Source of the DNA: Alteromonas genovensis
GTDB taxonomy: Bacteria; Pseudomonadota; Gammaproteobacteria; Enterobacterales; Alteromonadaceae
NCBI RefSeq assembly: GCF_010500895.1
Contig: NZ_JAAAWO010000016.1
Location: 23,379-87,378 of the forward strand
DNA: 64,000 nucleotides
Direction: 5' to 3'
Shown here one piece after another: positions 37,178-48,337 of the stretch. The notes below the pieces were generated by a model. The model was given only the letters and a program-made list of their open reading frames with translations. It searched no databases and was not told where the DNA came from. A program made the translations under genes and the position numbers. The first letter of the stretch is position 1; every line of letters starts with the position of its first letter.

Positions 37178-38378
37178 TGCAGGCATTCTATTCACCTTAC
37201 TTTCAGTGGCCTATATTGTCTTTAAATGGGGCAATATGAAGGTAGTGGGAGTAACTCCGGTCAAAACTTTTACCTTTATTGCCATTCTTTTTACCTCTGG
37301 GCTCGACGTGGGACTGATCATGTTTCCACTTACCGAGTTCGCTGGCTATGCTGACATAAGCGCAAGTCCTGAATATGCATTCACCAATCCACTCGCCATT
37401 GAATTTGGATTTTGGGGTTTCTTCATTTGGGCGTTTTACTTTTTAACTTGTTTTTATTTCTGCGTAGTAGAGCCGAAGGTCAAATTCTTCGAAATCCCTG
37501 TGGTTAAATTTATAAATAACGTGGTGATTATTGGCACCTGCGCATTTACTGCGTTCCTACTACTGTCGAATTTGCCATGGTATTTGCCCATGCTAGGTGA
37601 CGGTGAGTCACTGGTGCCAGAGTTCTATCTTATTGTTTTTGCTTCTATTGCCTTTGCTGTTTATTCAAGCACCAACATTAAATACGTTCGCATCTTAAGC
37701 ATAACCACCACGTGGGTATTCATTACTCTCATTGTAGGAATGTGGGCAAGCGCATTTATCTTCGGTGAAGGCGAATTAACTCAGTACATGACCAACATGG
37801 GTTTAATTGGCGGATACTTTGCGAATTTGCATCACTTTGTTTTGCCAATTAATGAGTATCACGAGTTCTATCTATTTTGGTGGTTTGCTTGGAGCATAAT
37901 GATTGGCCAGTTCACTTCGCGCTTTGTGGGTGGGCTTCGTACCTATCAAGTGCTATTGGCAATGCTGGTATTTCCATCCATTCCAATTGGTGCTTGGTTC
38001 GCCGTGCTTTATCACTATCACAGTGCGGGCATTCCAACTGACGGCTTGGTTAATATGGCCATGGTATTTGTGGGCGTTGTATTTGTTATCAACTCGCTTG
38101 ACTCACTCATACGGCTTTATACCGACAACCTCAACGTTACGGTGGCGCGTTTGGGTAAAGCAAATTATATCGCGTTGAATGTGCTGGCTTTGTCTCTACT
38201 TACCCTGTTGTTTAAGCTCAACTTTTTGCAAATTCAATGGGTAGGCGCACTGGTTATAGCCCTTTTCTTTGGTTGCTTCGCGTTCATTATGAGTAAGCGG
38301 TTCAGCTCGGTGACCACAATCACAACATCGCCTAAAGAAAACAAAGTCGATTTCACAAAAATAGAGAACGTAAACTAA
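37161..38378 (+). CDS. Short BCCT-type (choline/betaine) transporter
   Basis: 405 aa, about 10 hydrophobic helices. The core FYLFWWFAWSIMIGQFTSRFVGG is the BCCT signature region (aromatic box helix followed by GQF-sRF); TSGLDVGLIMFPLTEFAG occupies the place of the usual Gly-rich helix, but without the common GIGIG. The protein is about 100 residues shorter than typical BCCT carriers, which have 12 helices and long tails. I choose the ATG at 37161 because GGGAGG lies 6 bp before it; GTG at 37155 is an alternative. Position after betBA makes choline or glycine betaine the likely substrate. Confidence 0.8.
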   Translation: MTAWLSAGILFTLLSVAYIVFKWGNMKVVGVTPVKTFTFIAILFTSGLDVGLIMFPLTEFAGYADISASPEYAFTNPLAIEFGFWGFFIWAFYFLTCFYFCVVEPKVKFFEIPVVKFINNVVIIGTCAFTAFLLLSNLPWYLPMLGDGESLVPEFYLIVFASIAFAVYSSTNIKYVRILSITTTWVFITLIVGMWASAFIFGEGELTQYMTNMGLIGGYFANLHHFVLPINEYHEFYLFWWFAWSIMIGQFTSRFVGGLRTYQVLLAMLVFPSIPIGAWFAVLYHYHSAGIPTDGLVNMAMVFVGVVFVINSLDSLIRLYTDNLNVTVARLGKANYIALNVLALSLLTLLFKLNFLQIQWVGALVIALFFGCFAFIMSKRFSSVTTITTSPKENKVDFTKIENVN

Positions 38379-38382
38379 TAAT

Positions 38383-39081
38383 ATGAAAATAGTAGTATCA
38401 TTTTTTGCTGCACTAGCAGCGCTTTTCGCCACATCTTCATTTGCAAATTGGAGTGCCAATATATCTGGCGTGTCTGATTATACTTTTAATGGCGTAAGCC
38501 AGACACAAAACGACCCAGCCATTCAGGGAGGTGTAGACAAAGCCTTTGCCAACGGCACTTATGCAGGAACATGGGCATCTAATGTAGATTTTGGTGGCGA
38601 CACTAACGTGGAATGGGATTTTTATGTAGGGCGATATCTCACGCTGACCGATGCTGTTAGCATAGACTACGGCATCGCGTACTATTCCTATCACGGGGGT
38701 GATAACTCCAGTGCCGGTAACTACCCTGAGGTCTATACCAAATTTGGTATGGTCAACGACTACGGTAACTCAGAGCTTAACTTTTGGTATAGCTGGGACT
38801 ATTTTGGTACCGGTGGCGGACATGCTATTGCAATGGTGGCACATACCTTTGAGCTTGCACCGAACCATAACCTGCGGGCAAGTTTCGATGTGTCTAACTC
38901 ATTAGATGGTGATAAGTGGTTATGGCAAGATGATGGAACGTCGTATTACCACTATCGCCTTGCATATCAAACGAGTTATCAAAATTTTGCCATAGAAGTG
39001 GCGGCTGAAAATACGAATCTGGATTATGACACTGCTGACGAACGCGTCGTATTTTCTATTTCTCGCACATTTAGCTTTTAA
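38383..39081 (+). CDS. TorF family putative porin / outer-membrane protein
   Basis: 232 aa with signal peptide MKIVVSFFAALAALFATSSFA (cleaved before NWSAN). The rest alternates beta-strands and ends with Phe (FSISRTFSF), as outer-membrane barrels do. The opening SANISGVSDYTFNGVSQTQNDPAIQGGVDKAF is the gcw/TorF family pattern. It follows the BCCT gene by 4 bp, so it belongs to the bet operon and could admit choline or betaine through the outer membrane (inference). Confidence 0.82.
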   Translation: MKIVVSFFAALAALFATSSFANWSANISGVSDYTFNGVSQTQNDPAIQGGVDKAFANGTYAGTWASNVDFGGDTNVEWDFYVGRYLTLTDAVSIDYGIAYYSYHGGDNSSAGNYPEVYTKFGMVNDYGNSELNFWYSWDYFGTGGGHAIAMVAHTFELAPNHNLRASFDVSNSLDGDKWLWQDDGTSYYHYRLAYQTSYQNFAIEVAAENTNLDYDTADERVVFSISRTFSF

Positions 39082-39205
39082 TTCGCTAGAACGGTAATTT
39101 TAACGCTAATTTTAACGTTAGCTTTTACGTAAGCGTTACCGTAAAAACTAAGCTGAGGCATTTCGTCAACATCACGGTTTATTAAACCCAACGATTTGCG
39201 CTCAG

Positions 39206-39243
39206 CTTATTTCATCCTTTTACACTTATTTCATCCTTTTACA
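39206..39243. repeat. Perfect 19-bp tandem duplication
   Basis: CTTATTTCATCCTTTTACA occurs twice back to back (39206-39224 and 39225-39243). It is noncoding. The perfect match implies a recent slippage or duplication. Confidence 0.85.
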
Positions 39244-39387
39244 TTAAACCAACACCACGACACTTTTACTGCGCGCCACTTATGCAGTTTCTCTGCAGCC
39301 CAGCTCTCATTTTTTACCTTCTATCGTATTTACCTTCTATAAAGCGACACCACCCGCTTTTTAACGACTTCAGCCGTGACACTCTGA

Positions 39388-39427
39388 CAGCGTTTATTCT
39401 CAACTGGCAGCGTTTATTCTCAAATAG
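39388..39427. repeat. 20-bp tandem near-duplicate
   Basis: CAGCGTTTATTCTCAA is repeated at 39388 and 39408 with a 20-bp period; the last four bases of the units differ. Confidence 0.8.
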
Positions 39428-39623
39428 TGCAACTAATTCTATTCGTTGAACTCAAAAACACAGTGCACATAAATTTCGACAAGCTATTTGCTGGCAGAGT
39501 AAATGCATAGAGCACGTATAGATAAATGAAAAATGATTTTAATAGTGCTGTTCACCAATAAGTTGAAGACATTTCCCGTTTTCACCCAGTAATAAACAAG
39601 ACGAATACGTTATGGAGAAAAAT

Positions 39624-40196
39624 ATGAAATTCAAATGGTTAGCTTCTTACGCATGGATTTTCGCCGCGATTTTTATGCTTGGCGCTTGTGCCTCAATGGG
39701 AGACGGAAGTGTTGCTGAAAAAAGACAGGCTATTTTGGACATGCAGCAAAATGCATTAACCCGTCTTTACAGCGAAAAGCCCGACACGCGCTCACAGTTA
39801 CAAAATGCAGCGGGATATGCGGTTTTTACCAACGCTAATGTGAACGTTATCTTTTTTGCCGCAGGAACTGGCTACGGCGTGGTTAACAACAATGCAACGG
39901 GTAATAAAACCTATATGAATATGGCTGAAGGAGGCGTGGGCTTTGGTTTAGGCGCTAAAGACTATCGCATTGTCATGGTTTTCCACTCGCAAAAAGCCAT
40001 GTCGTACTTTATTGAAAATGGCTGGACATTAGGTACAAATGCCGACGCAGCGGCTAAGGCTGGAAACAAAGGCGCATCTGCTGAGGGTGAAGGTTATTTA
40101 GGTGATGTCACTGTGTATACCATGACTGAAAGCGGATTGGCGCTGCAAGCTACTGTTAAAGGTACAAAGTTTTGGGTAGATAAAACACTTAACTAA
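39624..40196 (+). CDS. YSC84-type lipoprotein
   Basis: 190 aa from the preferred ATG at 39624; GGAG lies 6 bp before it, inside a possible longer start at 39612. The signal ends in a lipobox (MLGAC, Cys about 22), so it is a lipoprotein. The domain has SQLQNAAGYAVFTNANVNVIFF, GYGVVNNNATG, GVGFGLGAKDYRIVMVFHSQKAM, the bacterial YSC84/Ysc84 (SYLF-like) lipid-binding pattern. A stress-related lipid-binding role is suggested for the family but not proved. A large inverted repeat follows the stop. Confidence 0.85.
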   Translation: MKFKWLASYAWIFAAIFMLGACASMGDGSVAEKRQAILDMQQNALTRLYSEKPDTRSQLQNAAGYAVFTNANVNVIFFAAGTGYGVVNNNATGNKTYMNMAEGGVGFGLGAKDYRIVMVFHSQKAMSYFIENGWTLGTNADAAAKAGNKGASAEGEGYLGDVTVYTMTESGLALQATVKGTKFWVDKTLN

Positions 40197-40210
40197 TCAG
40201 TGGAATTAGA

Positions 40211-40259
40211 ACGTTTGATGAGCGGCAAACAGATAATGGGTTTGCCGATTATCAAACGT
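40211..40259. terminator. Long inverted repeat between convergent genes
   Basis: Outer stem ACGTTTGAT / ATCAAACGT (40211-40219 with 40251-40259), inner stem CGGCAAAC / GTTTGCCG (40223-40230 with 40240-40247), loop AGATAATGG. It covers the stop of the minus-strand small gene. There is no clear U-run on either side, so it may be a weak bidirectional terminator or an mRNA 3' stabiliser. Confidence 0.65.
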
Positions 40260-40503
40260 CTACGTCGATATGCTTTAACCCCCCCTCGTTATTATCGTCG
40301 CCGTCCTTCTTATTAGTTTCGTGTCTGTGCTTGGTTGCGTACTCTAACGCATCGGCGCGATTTACTTCGTCAAACTGATCGCTATCCTCTTCAGAGAGAT
40401 GCTCAGATTTTTTTGATTTTTCCACTTTTTTTACACGCTTGTCTTCTTCAATCACAATCTTCGTATTGCGCGGTAAAATAGGAAACAATAAGTCGTTACT
40501 CAT
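40252..40503 (-). CDS. Small highly charged hypothetical protein
   Basis: 83 aa; about half Lys, Glu, Asp and Arg (EEDKRVKKVEKSKKSEHLSEEDSD). No signal or membrane segment. A GGAGA ribosome-binding site stands upstream of the ATG (complement of 40501-40503). It is probably intrinsically disordered. I know no family. Confidence 0.6.
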   Translation of the reverse strand: MSNDLLFPILPRNTKIVIEEDKRVKKVEKSKKSEHLSEEDSDQFDEVNRADALEYATKHRHETNKKDGDDNNEGGLKHIDVDV

Positions 40504-40804
40504 AATAATTGTATCTCCACTGTGTCTTCGCCTATTTAAACCTTAATCCAATCAAACGATAAACTTTGTAACTAACAGAATCTTCCACTATTAAAAACCC
40601 TCGCCAAATAAAGGCAAATCTGTGTAAACATAAAAACCATTTGAACACAGCTGAAAAAGGTTTACTTTCGGTCAGATCAAAAAGTTTTACTATATGTCTA
40701 TTAATTTGTACGTATTGCAGCCAAAGAGTTCACTTTAGCCTTGCAAATTTTTCCTCAAACCGCTAATGTTTCGCTCGTTAAATTTCAGGACATATTTTTT
40801 CAAA

Positions 40805-40849
40805 ATGATCAATTGCGCTGCAAAACACCACCATCACCACATAGCATAA
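40805..40849 (+). CDS. hisL: his operon leader peptide
   Basis: 14-residue ORF MINCAAKHHHHHIA with five consecutive His codons (40826-40840). Translation stalls here when charged histidyl-tRNA is scarce, which favours the antiterminator and allows hisG to be read. Followed by the attenuator at 40866-40942. The same arrangement as the enterobacterial his leader (seven His codons there). Confidence 0.85.
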   Translation: MINCAAKHHHHHIA

Positions 40850-40865
40850 CCTTTCAGGTTCGTGC

Positions 40866-40942
40866 TGGAAGGTCTATGTCTCCTTCCAATGGCGCAGATA
40901 AAAAATTCTCGGCCCTCGGAAGGAAACTTCCGGGGGTTTTTT
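40866..40942 (+). promoter_or_regulatory. his attenuator (pause, antiterminator and terminator hairpins)
   Basis: TGGAAGG (40866-40872) pairs with CCTTCCA (40882-40888) as the first hairpin; CCTTCC can instead pair with GGAAGG at 40918-40923 as antiterminator; CCCTCGGAAG pairs with CTTCCGGGGG (40913-40922 with 40927-40936) as terminator, followed by T6 at 40937-40942. The mutually exclusive pairings and the His-rich leader make a textbook attenuator. Confidence 0.85.
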
Positions 40943-40991
40943 ATGTTTTGCGCAATCACAAGTAAACACAACATGTGTAAGGAACGTTTTA

Positions 40992-41894
40992 ATGAGTAAC
41001 AGCAAAAGACTTCGAATTGCCGTACAGAAATCAGGCCGCTTGAGCGATGACAGCATTGCACTATTAAAAGCAATCGGCATAAAACTCAATATTCGTGATC
41101 GTCTGCTGATTGCGCATTCTACAAACGAACCTATTGATTTACTGCGCGTGCGTGATGACGATATTCCAGGTTTAGTCATGGACGGTGTGGTTGACCTAGG
41201 CTTTATTGGCGAAAACGAGTTAGAAGAAAAGTCCCTTGAGCGAAAAGCTGCAGGAAAGCCTTTTGAATACGAAACTCTTCGCCGTCTAGACTATGGTGGC
41301 TGTCGCTTATCCATCGCGGTACCTAATGAGATGGATTACGATGGTGTTCAATCTCTTGACGGCAAAGAAGTGGCAACAACCTATCCATATCTCCTTGAAC
41401 GTTATTTCGAAGAACAAGGTATTAACGCAAAAGCCGTCATGCTAACGGGTTCTGTAGAGGTTGCGCCTCGCGCTGGCGTTGCAGACGCTATTTGTGATTT
41501 GGTGTCTACTGGCGCCACGTTAGAAGCTAATGGATTAGTTGAAAAAGAAGAAATCTTCCGCTCTAAAGCGGTATTGATTAAGCGCGTTGGCGGCGATATG
41601 AGCGATGAGAAACAAGCATTGATCAATCGTATGATGCCTCGCGTAGATGGTGTTCTGTTAGCAAAAGAAAGTAAGTACATCATGCTTCACGCACCAAAAG
41701 CGTATTTAGAACAAGTGAAGAGCTTGTTGCCAGGCGCTGAAAACCCGACTGTACTTCCTCTTGCAGGCAATGAAGAGCAAGTGGCTATCCATGTAGTATC
41801 AACAGAAACCTTATTCTGGGAAACCATGGAAAAATTAAAAGCCCTTGGTTGTAGCTCTATTCTTGTAATGCCAATCGAAAAAATGATGGGCTAA
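40992..41894 (+). CDS. hisG: ATP phosphoribosyltransferase (long form)
   Basis: 300 aa, first step of histidine synthesis: joins ATP and PRPP. Long form with the regulatory C-terminal ACT-like domain that binds histidine. Seen: [18 protein letters not shown], the PRPP-binding [27 protein letters not shown], and the C-terminal [21 protein letters not shown] ribosome-binding site before the ATG. Start of an eight-gene operon in the same order as E. coli. Confidence 0.97.
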   Translation: MSNSKRLRIAVQKSGRLSDDSIALLKAIGIKLNIRDRLLIAHSTNEPIDLLRVRDDDIPGLVMDGVVDLGFIGENELEEKSLERKAAGKPFEYETLRRLDYGGCRLSIAVPNEMDYDGVQSLDGKEVATTYPYLLERYFEEQGINAKAVMLTGSVEVAPRAGVADAICDLVSTGATLEANGLVEKEEIFRSKAVLIKRVGGDMSDEKQALINRMMPRVDGVLLAKESKYIMLHAPKAYLEQVKSLLPGAENPTVLPLAGNEEQVAIHVVSTETLFWETMEKLKALGCSSILVMPIEKMMG

Positions 41895-41906
41895 AGGCAG
41901 ACTATT

Positions 41907-43247
41907 ATGATTACTTGGTCATCTCTTTCTAATGATGAGAAAAAACAGGCGCTCTCGCGCCCGGCTATGGCCAATAGCCAGCAACTTAAACTAACCGTTA
42001 GCGAGATTATCGCTAACGTTGAGGCCAAAGGCGACAGTGCGGTTTTAGATTACACCCGCAAATTTGATTGCCCTGATTTACAGTCGCTAGTGCTTTCGCA
42101 AAGCGACATTGATGAATTGGCCTCGAAGGTAAGTGTGGAAGTAGCCAACGCTATTGATATTGCTTTTGACAATATTAAGCAGTTTCACGAAGCGCAGATA
42201 CCTTCTGATATTTCACTGACAACAACACCTGGCGTGCACTGTGAGCTTCGCTTCACTGCTTTAGATGCCGTTGGTTTATATATTCCAGGCGGCAGTGCAC
42301 CTTTGCCATCTACTGTATTGATGCTTGGTGTGCCAGCACTTGTGGCCGGGTGTGAGCGCAAGCTCTTATGTACTCCGCCCAATAAACAGCAGCGCATTGC
42401 ACCTGAAATTGCCTTTGCTGCTCGTAAGTGCGGCATTGACAACATATTTTTATGCGGAGGCGCTCAGGCCGTCGCGGCAATGGCATTAGGCACCCAAAGC
42501 ATTCCACAGGTTGATAAGATTTTTGGCCCTGGAAACAGCTTTGTTACCGAAGCTAAACAGCAAGTGAGTCAACGTGCTGATGGTGCAGCTATCGATATGC
42601 CGGCGGGCCCTTCTGAGGTCTTGGTACTGGCAGATAAATTTGCTGATGCTGAATTTGTTGCCGCCGACTTACTCTCTCAGGCCGAACACGGTCCAGACTC
42701 ACAGGCAATTTTAGTCAGTGATAGCAGTGAATTGATCGACGCAGCGAAAGCCGCTGTTGAACGACAGCTTGCCACTTTGTCTCGCGCTGAAATAGCCAGA
42801 CCGGCCATGGAAAACGCACGTTATATTTTGGCCAGTTCCATAGACGAAGCAATAGAAGCAAGCAATGCTTATGCGGCGGAACACTTGATTGTTCAAATTG
42901 AAGATGCACGAAGCTATTTGCCAAAAATAAAGTACGCAGGCTCTATTTTTCTGGGCCCGTGGTCGCCGGAATCAGCAGGGGATTACGCCTCAGGCACTAA
43001 TCATGTTTTGCCTACTTATGGCTATGCGAAAAACTACTCAAGTTTAGGCTTGTTAGATTTTATGCGCCGCTACACGATTCAAGAGTTATCAGCCGACGGT
43101 ATGCGCAATCTTGGGCCAGCAATCATGACTCTCGCTAGCGCAGAAGGGTTAGATGCCCACGAGCAGGCTGTGGCGCTTCGTATGAACAAGCTTGGTATGA
43201 ACGACACTTCCAATGACGTTGATGTCAATAATGGGAGCAACGCCTAA
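41907..43247 (+). CDS. hisD: Histidinol dehydrogenase
   Basis: 446 aa. It oxidises histidinol to histidine in two NAD-dependent steps. Seen: GLYIPGGSAPLPSTVLMLGVPA, FGPGNSFVTEAKQQV, DMPAGPSEVLVLAD, DLLSQAEHGPDSQAILV (metal and catalytic residues), and GTNHVLPTYGYA. hisC overlaps the stop (TAATG). Confidence 0.97.
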   Translation: MITWSSLSNDEKKQALSRPAMANSQQLKLTVSEIIANVEAKGDSAVLDYTRKFDCPDLQSLVLSQSDIDELASKVSVEVANAIDIAFDNIKQFHEAQIPSDISLTTTPGVHCELRFTALDAVGLYIPGGSAPLPSTVLMLGVPALVAGCERKLLCTPPNKQQRIAPEIAFAARKCGIDNIFLCGGAQAVAAMALGTQSIPQVDKIFGPGNSFVTEAKQQVSQRADGAAIDMPAGPSEVLVLADKFADAEFVAADLLSQAEHGPDSQAILVSDSSELIDAAKAAVERQLATLSRAEIARPAMENARYILASSIDEAIEASNAYAAEHLIVQIEDARSYLPKIKYAGSIFLGPWSPESAGDYASGTNHVLPTYGYAKNYSSLGLLDFMRRYTIQELSADGMRNLGPAIMTLASAEGLDAHEQAVALRMNKLGMNDTSNDVDVNNGSNA

Positions 43248-44323
43248 TGTCCCGTTTAGTAGATACGCTGATTAATGAAAATTTAGTGCCCCTGAAGCCG
43301 TACGAGTCTGCCCGACGTTTGTTTTCTGGCGGGCAAGATTGGTTGAACGCAAATGAGTCGCCCTATGCTAACGATTATGCTGTAGATAGCAGCAACTTTA
43401 ATCGCTACCCTTCATGCCAGCCAGGCAAGGTAGTGAATGGTTATGCCGCTTACGCGGGTGTCGAGAGTAGCAACCTTATTGTTACGCGCGGCGCCGATGA
43501 AGGTATTGAGCTACTCATTCGAACTTTTTGTACGCCAGGTAAAGACAATATTCTTATTTGTCCCCCTACCTATGGTATGTACGCAATAAGCGCTGAAACC
43601 TGCAATGTGGGTGTGAAAAAAGTACCGCTTAACGAAGACTTTAGCTTAAACGTGGATGGCGTTTGCGCTACCGACGACGTCAATGTTGTGTTTATTTGTG
43701 CGCCTAACAACCCAACCGGCACCCAGGTTGCTCGAGATGACATTAAACAAGTGTTAACTCACTTTGCAGATAAAGCGTTAGTGGTAGTAGACGAAGCCTA
43801 TATCGAGTTTGATGCCGACAACACCTGGGCAAATGACCTAAAGGCCTACACTAATCTTGTTATACTGCGCACATTGTCGAAGGCTTTTGCGTTAGCAGGG
43901 CTTCGCTGTGGATTTACCTTAGCCCAAGAGCCTGTTATTCAGGCACTGCTGAAAGTCATAGCGCCCTACCCTATTCCTGAGCCGGTTGCTCAAATTGCAG
44001 GAAAAGCACTGTCCACAGAGTCGTTAACGCTTTTACAACTGCAGGTAGACACGATTAATCGCGAGAAAGAGATACTTGCCACTGCGCTGTCAGAAATTGA
44101 TGGCATTCATCTAGTTGGTGACAGGAAGGCAAACTTCATCCTATTTAGATATGCAAAGTCTGCAGCGCTAATGCAGTACTTAGTATCAAAAGGAATGCTG
44201 ATACGCGATCAGTCTAAACAGCTTAATCTTACTAACTGCCTACGAGTGAGCATTGGTAGCGAAGAACAAAATTTACGATTAATGCAATTAATAAATGATT
44301 TTATAAATGAGGACGGGGCATGA
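43247..44323 (+). CDS. hisC: Histidinol-phosphate aminotransferase
   Basis: 358 aa, PLP-dependent class I/II aminotransferase. Seen: [53 protein letters not shown], and the PLP-lysine in [15 protein letters not shown]. Overlaps hisD (TAATG) and hisB (ATGA). Confidence 0.97.
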   Translation: MSRLVDTLINENLVPLKPYESARRLFSGGQDWLNANESPYANDYAVDSSNFNRYPSCQPGKVVNGYAAYAGVESSNLIVTRGADEGIELLIRTFCTPGKDNILICPPTYGMYAISAETCNVGVKKVPLNEDFSLNVDGVCATDDVNVVFICAPNNPTGTQVARDDIKQVLTHFADKALVVVDEAYIEFDADNTWANDLKAYTNLVILRTLSKAFALAGLRCGFTLAQEPVIQALLKVIAPYPIPEPVAQIAGKALSTESLTLLQLQVDTINREKEILATALSEIDGIHLVGDRKANFILFRYAKSAALMQYLVSKGMLIRDQSKQLNLTNCLRVSIGSEEQNLRLMQLINDFINEDGA

Positions 44324-45390
44324 GTCAGCAAGCCATACTATTTATAGACCGCGACGGCACTCTTGTCGAAGAACCGCCTGTAGATAAGCAATTAGACAGT
44401 TTAGAAAAACTGGTCTTCGAGCCAAACGTTATACCGGTACTGTTAAAACTCAAAGCAGCAGGGTTTAAGCTGGTAATGGTAACTAACCAAGACGGTTTAG
44501 GTACTGACAGCTTCCCTCAACAAGACTTTGACCTAGCGCATAATGCCATGATGGGCATTTTTGAAAGCCAAGGTGTTACCTTTGACGACGTGCTTATTTG
44601 CCCACATTTTGATGAAGACAACTGCACCTGCCGTAAACCCAAGCTTGGTATGGTGAAAGACTACCTTCAGCAAGGCAAAGTAGACTTTACCCGCTCTTAT
44701 GTGATTGGCGACAGAATGACCGACGTTCAGCTTGCTGAAAATATGGGAATTAAGGCGCTGCAATACAACCGCGACAACCTTGACTGGAACACAGTTCAAA
44801 AGACCATTCTTGCTTCGTCTCGTATTGCAGAAGTGGTTCGTACTACGTCTGAAACCGATATTAGAGTGCGTGTAGATTTAGACTCTCAAGAGAAATCGGC
44901 TATTCACACGGGGCTTGGCTTTTTCGATCATATGCTCGATCAAATTGCCGTTCACGGTGGCTTTCAGCTTAATGTGTCTGTAGATGGCGATTTGCACATT
45001 GACGATCACCACAGCGTTGAAGATACCGCGCTAGCGATTGGAGAAGCCCTTAAAAAAGCGCTAGGAGACAAACGCGGTATTGGTCGCTTTGGCTTTGCAC
45101 TGCCTATGGATGAGTGTCGCGCAGAATGCATAATGGATATCTCAAACCGCCCTCACCTTAAATTTGAAGCGGAGTTTAGCCGTGACCAAGTGGGTGAAAT
45201 GGCCACAGAAATGGTGCCACACTTTTTCTATTCTTTAGCGCAAAGTATGGGCTTATCTCTCCACTTATCGACAAGCGAAGGTAATGCGCACCATCAGGTT
45301 GAAAGCTTATTTAAAGTATTTGGTCGCGCGCTGCGTCAAGCCATTGCATTAAAAGGCGACGCACTACCAAGCAGTAAGGGAGCCCTGTAA
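44320..45390 (+). CDS. hisB: Bifunctional histidinol-phosphatase / imidazoleglycerol-phosphate dehydratase
   Basis: 356 aa fusion. N-terminal HAD phosphatase ([13 protein letters not shown] with both Asp, CTCRKPK zinc-type loop, [17 protein letters not shown]), then the IGPD domain from about 165 ([62 protein letters not shown]) with the manganese-binding His residues. The fusion is the gammaproteobacterial form. ATGA overlap with hisC and TAATG with hisH. Confidence 0.97.
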   Translation: MSQQAILFIDRDGTLVEEPPVDKQLDSLEKLVFEPNVIPVLLKLKAAGFKLVMVTNQDGLGTDSFPQQDFDLAHNAMMGIFESQGVTFDDVLICPHFDEDNCTCRKPKLGMVKDYLQQGKVDFTRSYVIGDRMTDVQLAENMGIKALQYNRDNLDWNTVQKTILASSRIAEVVRTTSETDIRVRVDLDSQEKSAIHTGLGFFDHMLDQIAVHGGFQLNVSVDGDLHIDDHHSVEDTALAIGEALKKALGDKRGIGRFGFALPMDECRAECIMDISNRPHLKFEAEFSRDQVGEMATEMVPHFFYSLAQSMGLSLHLSTSEGNAHHQVESLFKVFGRALRQAIALKGDALPSSKGAL

Positions 45391-46022
45391 TGTCCGTGGT
45401 AAACACAAACCAGCGACAGAAAATAGTTATTGTCAATACTGGCTGCGCCAACATCTCTTCCGTGCGATTTGCATTAGAGCGTTTAGGGGTAGAGGTAGAC
45501 GTGTCTGATGATAAAAGCGTTATCACCGCCGCAGATAAAGTGTTTTTACCTGGCGTGGGAACGGCTTCTGCTGCGATGGCGAGCATTAAACAAAAAGAAC
45601 TTGTTGCTACACTACAGTCTCTCACTCAACCAGTATTAGGCGTGTGTTTAGGCATGCAGTTGATGGTAGACAGCAGTGCGGAAGGTGGAATGAATAACAC
45701 GAGTGGTGATATTCCGTGTCTTTCGCTTATGCCCGGGCACGTAGCGCGCATGGAAGCTAACGGTTTGCGTTTACCTCACATGGGCTGGAACACTGTACAG
45801 CACAGTGACGATGAACTGTTTAAAGGCATACCGCAAGACACCTACTTCTACTTTGTACACAGCTTTGCCGTGCCTGATTATGCTCATACCCTTGCCCGTT
45901 GCGATTACGGCGGGTCATTCTCTGCGGCCATTAATAAAAACAATTTTTATGGCGTGCAGTTTCACCCAGAGCGCTCCGGCGAGGCTGGCGCACAACTTCT
46001 TACCAACTTTGTGAACTTATAA
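45390..46022 (+). CDS. hisH: Imidazole glycerol phosphate synthase, glutamine amidotransferase subunit
   Basis: 210 aa class I glutaminase, supplies ammonia to HisF. Seen: CANISSVRFALERLG, FLPGVGTASAAM, nucleophile region VLGVCLGMQLMVD (Cys), HMGWNTVQ, YFVHSF, and the catalytic His/Glu in GVQFHPERSGEAGAQLL. In this protein the usual GQSG-type loop near the end reads FHPERSGEAG. Confidence 0.96.
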   Translation: MSVVNTNQRQKIVIVNTGCANISSVRFALERLGVEVDVSDDKSVITAADKVFLPGVGTASAAMASIKQKELVATLQSLTQPVLGVCLGMQLMVDSSAEGGMNNTSGDIPCLSLMPGHVARMEANGLRLPHMGWNTVQHSDDELFKGIPQDTYFYFVHSFAVPDYAHTLARCDYGGSFSAAINKNNFYGVQFHPERSGEAGAQLLTNFVNL

Positions 46023-47550
<1,528 letters not shown>

Positions 47551-47554
<4 letters not shown>

Positions 47555-48168
47555 TCATTACGAATGAAAACAGCGATACCTTGGCCTGGGAGAAGATGGA
47601 TAATCTTTTGCCTGCGATTGTGCAAGATGCATTATCTGGCAAAGTGTTAATGCAAGGCTATATGAACCAAGACGCACTGGCCATAACCCTAGAAAGTGGC
47701 AAAGTTACATTCTTCAGCCGCTCTAAACAGCGTTTGTGGATGAAAGGAGAAGTATCGGGTAATACGCTAGACTTAGTGAGTGTTGCGAGTGATTGCGATA
47801 GCGATTCATTATTAGTATTAGCAAACCCCAACGGCCCGACCTGTCACACTGGTGTAGAAAGCTGCTGGTTTGAAGGCAGTACACCTGCGTTTACGTTTTT
47901 AGCCGACCTAGAGCGCGTATTGGCATCACGTAAAACAGCCGACCCTAAAAGCAGCTATACGGCCAGCCTTTATAACAAAGGCATTAAACGCATTGCGCAA
48001 AAAGTGGGTGAAGAAGGCGTTGAGACCGCATTAGCCGCAACCGTTCACGACAAAGAAGAACTTAAAAACGAAGCTGCTGATTTGTTGTATCACCTCACCG
48101 TGCTGTTACAAGCCAGCGATATGTCGCTAAACGATGCGCTTAGCGTATTGCAAGAGCGTCATAAGTAA
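47551..48168 (+). CDS. hisI: Bifunctional phosphoribosyl-AMP cyclohydrolase / phosphoribosyl-ATP pyrophosphatase
   Basis: 205 aa HisIE fusion: second and third steps of the pathway. N-terminal cyclohydrolase with [33 protein letters not shown], and the metal-binding DCDSDSLL and GPTCHTG; the C-terminal pyrophosphatase (about 115-205) has [21 protein letters not shown] and [15 protein letters not shown]. Last gene of the operon; a terminator follows 63 bp later. Confidence 0.97.
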
Positions 48169-48231
48169 CGTCTTAACGCTTCTTTTTAAATAAGCTAATA
48201 AAAAAGCTCGTAGATAAGCGCTTATATACAC

Positions 48232-48262
48232 AAAAAGCCCATCATAACGATGGGCCTTTTTG
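48232..48262 (+). terminator. his operon terminator
   Basis: Stem GCCCATC / GATGGGC (48237-48243 with 48249-48255), loop ATAAC, with A5 before and CTTTTTG after: good intrinsic terminator, active in the operon direction. Confidence 0.85.
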
Positions 48263-48337
48263 TGCCGACACACTTTTTTACATCTTGATAATGAACATTT
48301 TGTTTTCTAGGTATCTAATTACTATCAGCCCGCATAG

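Larger units (their letters stand above)
39082..39611. other. Intergenic region with several short tandem duplications
   Basis: 530 bp without a gene. Near the left end, GCTAATTTTAACGTTAGC and surrounding GTAA/TTAC pairs can form a hairpin that may end the bet operon. Then come a perfect 19-bp tandem duplication (39206-39243), TTTACCTTCTAT twice near 39313-39340, and a 20-bp near-duplicate (39388-39427). The YSC84 gene promoter should lie in the last 150 bp. Confidence 0.6.

Noticed and set aside
40741..40965. 74-aa plus-strand frame spanning the his leader
   Set aside because: It overlaps the attenuator in a different frame from the leader peptide, and the hisL-attenuator explanation accounts for the sequence.
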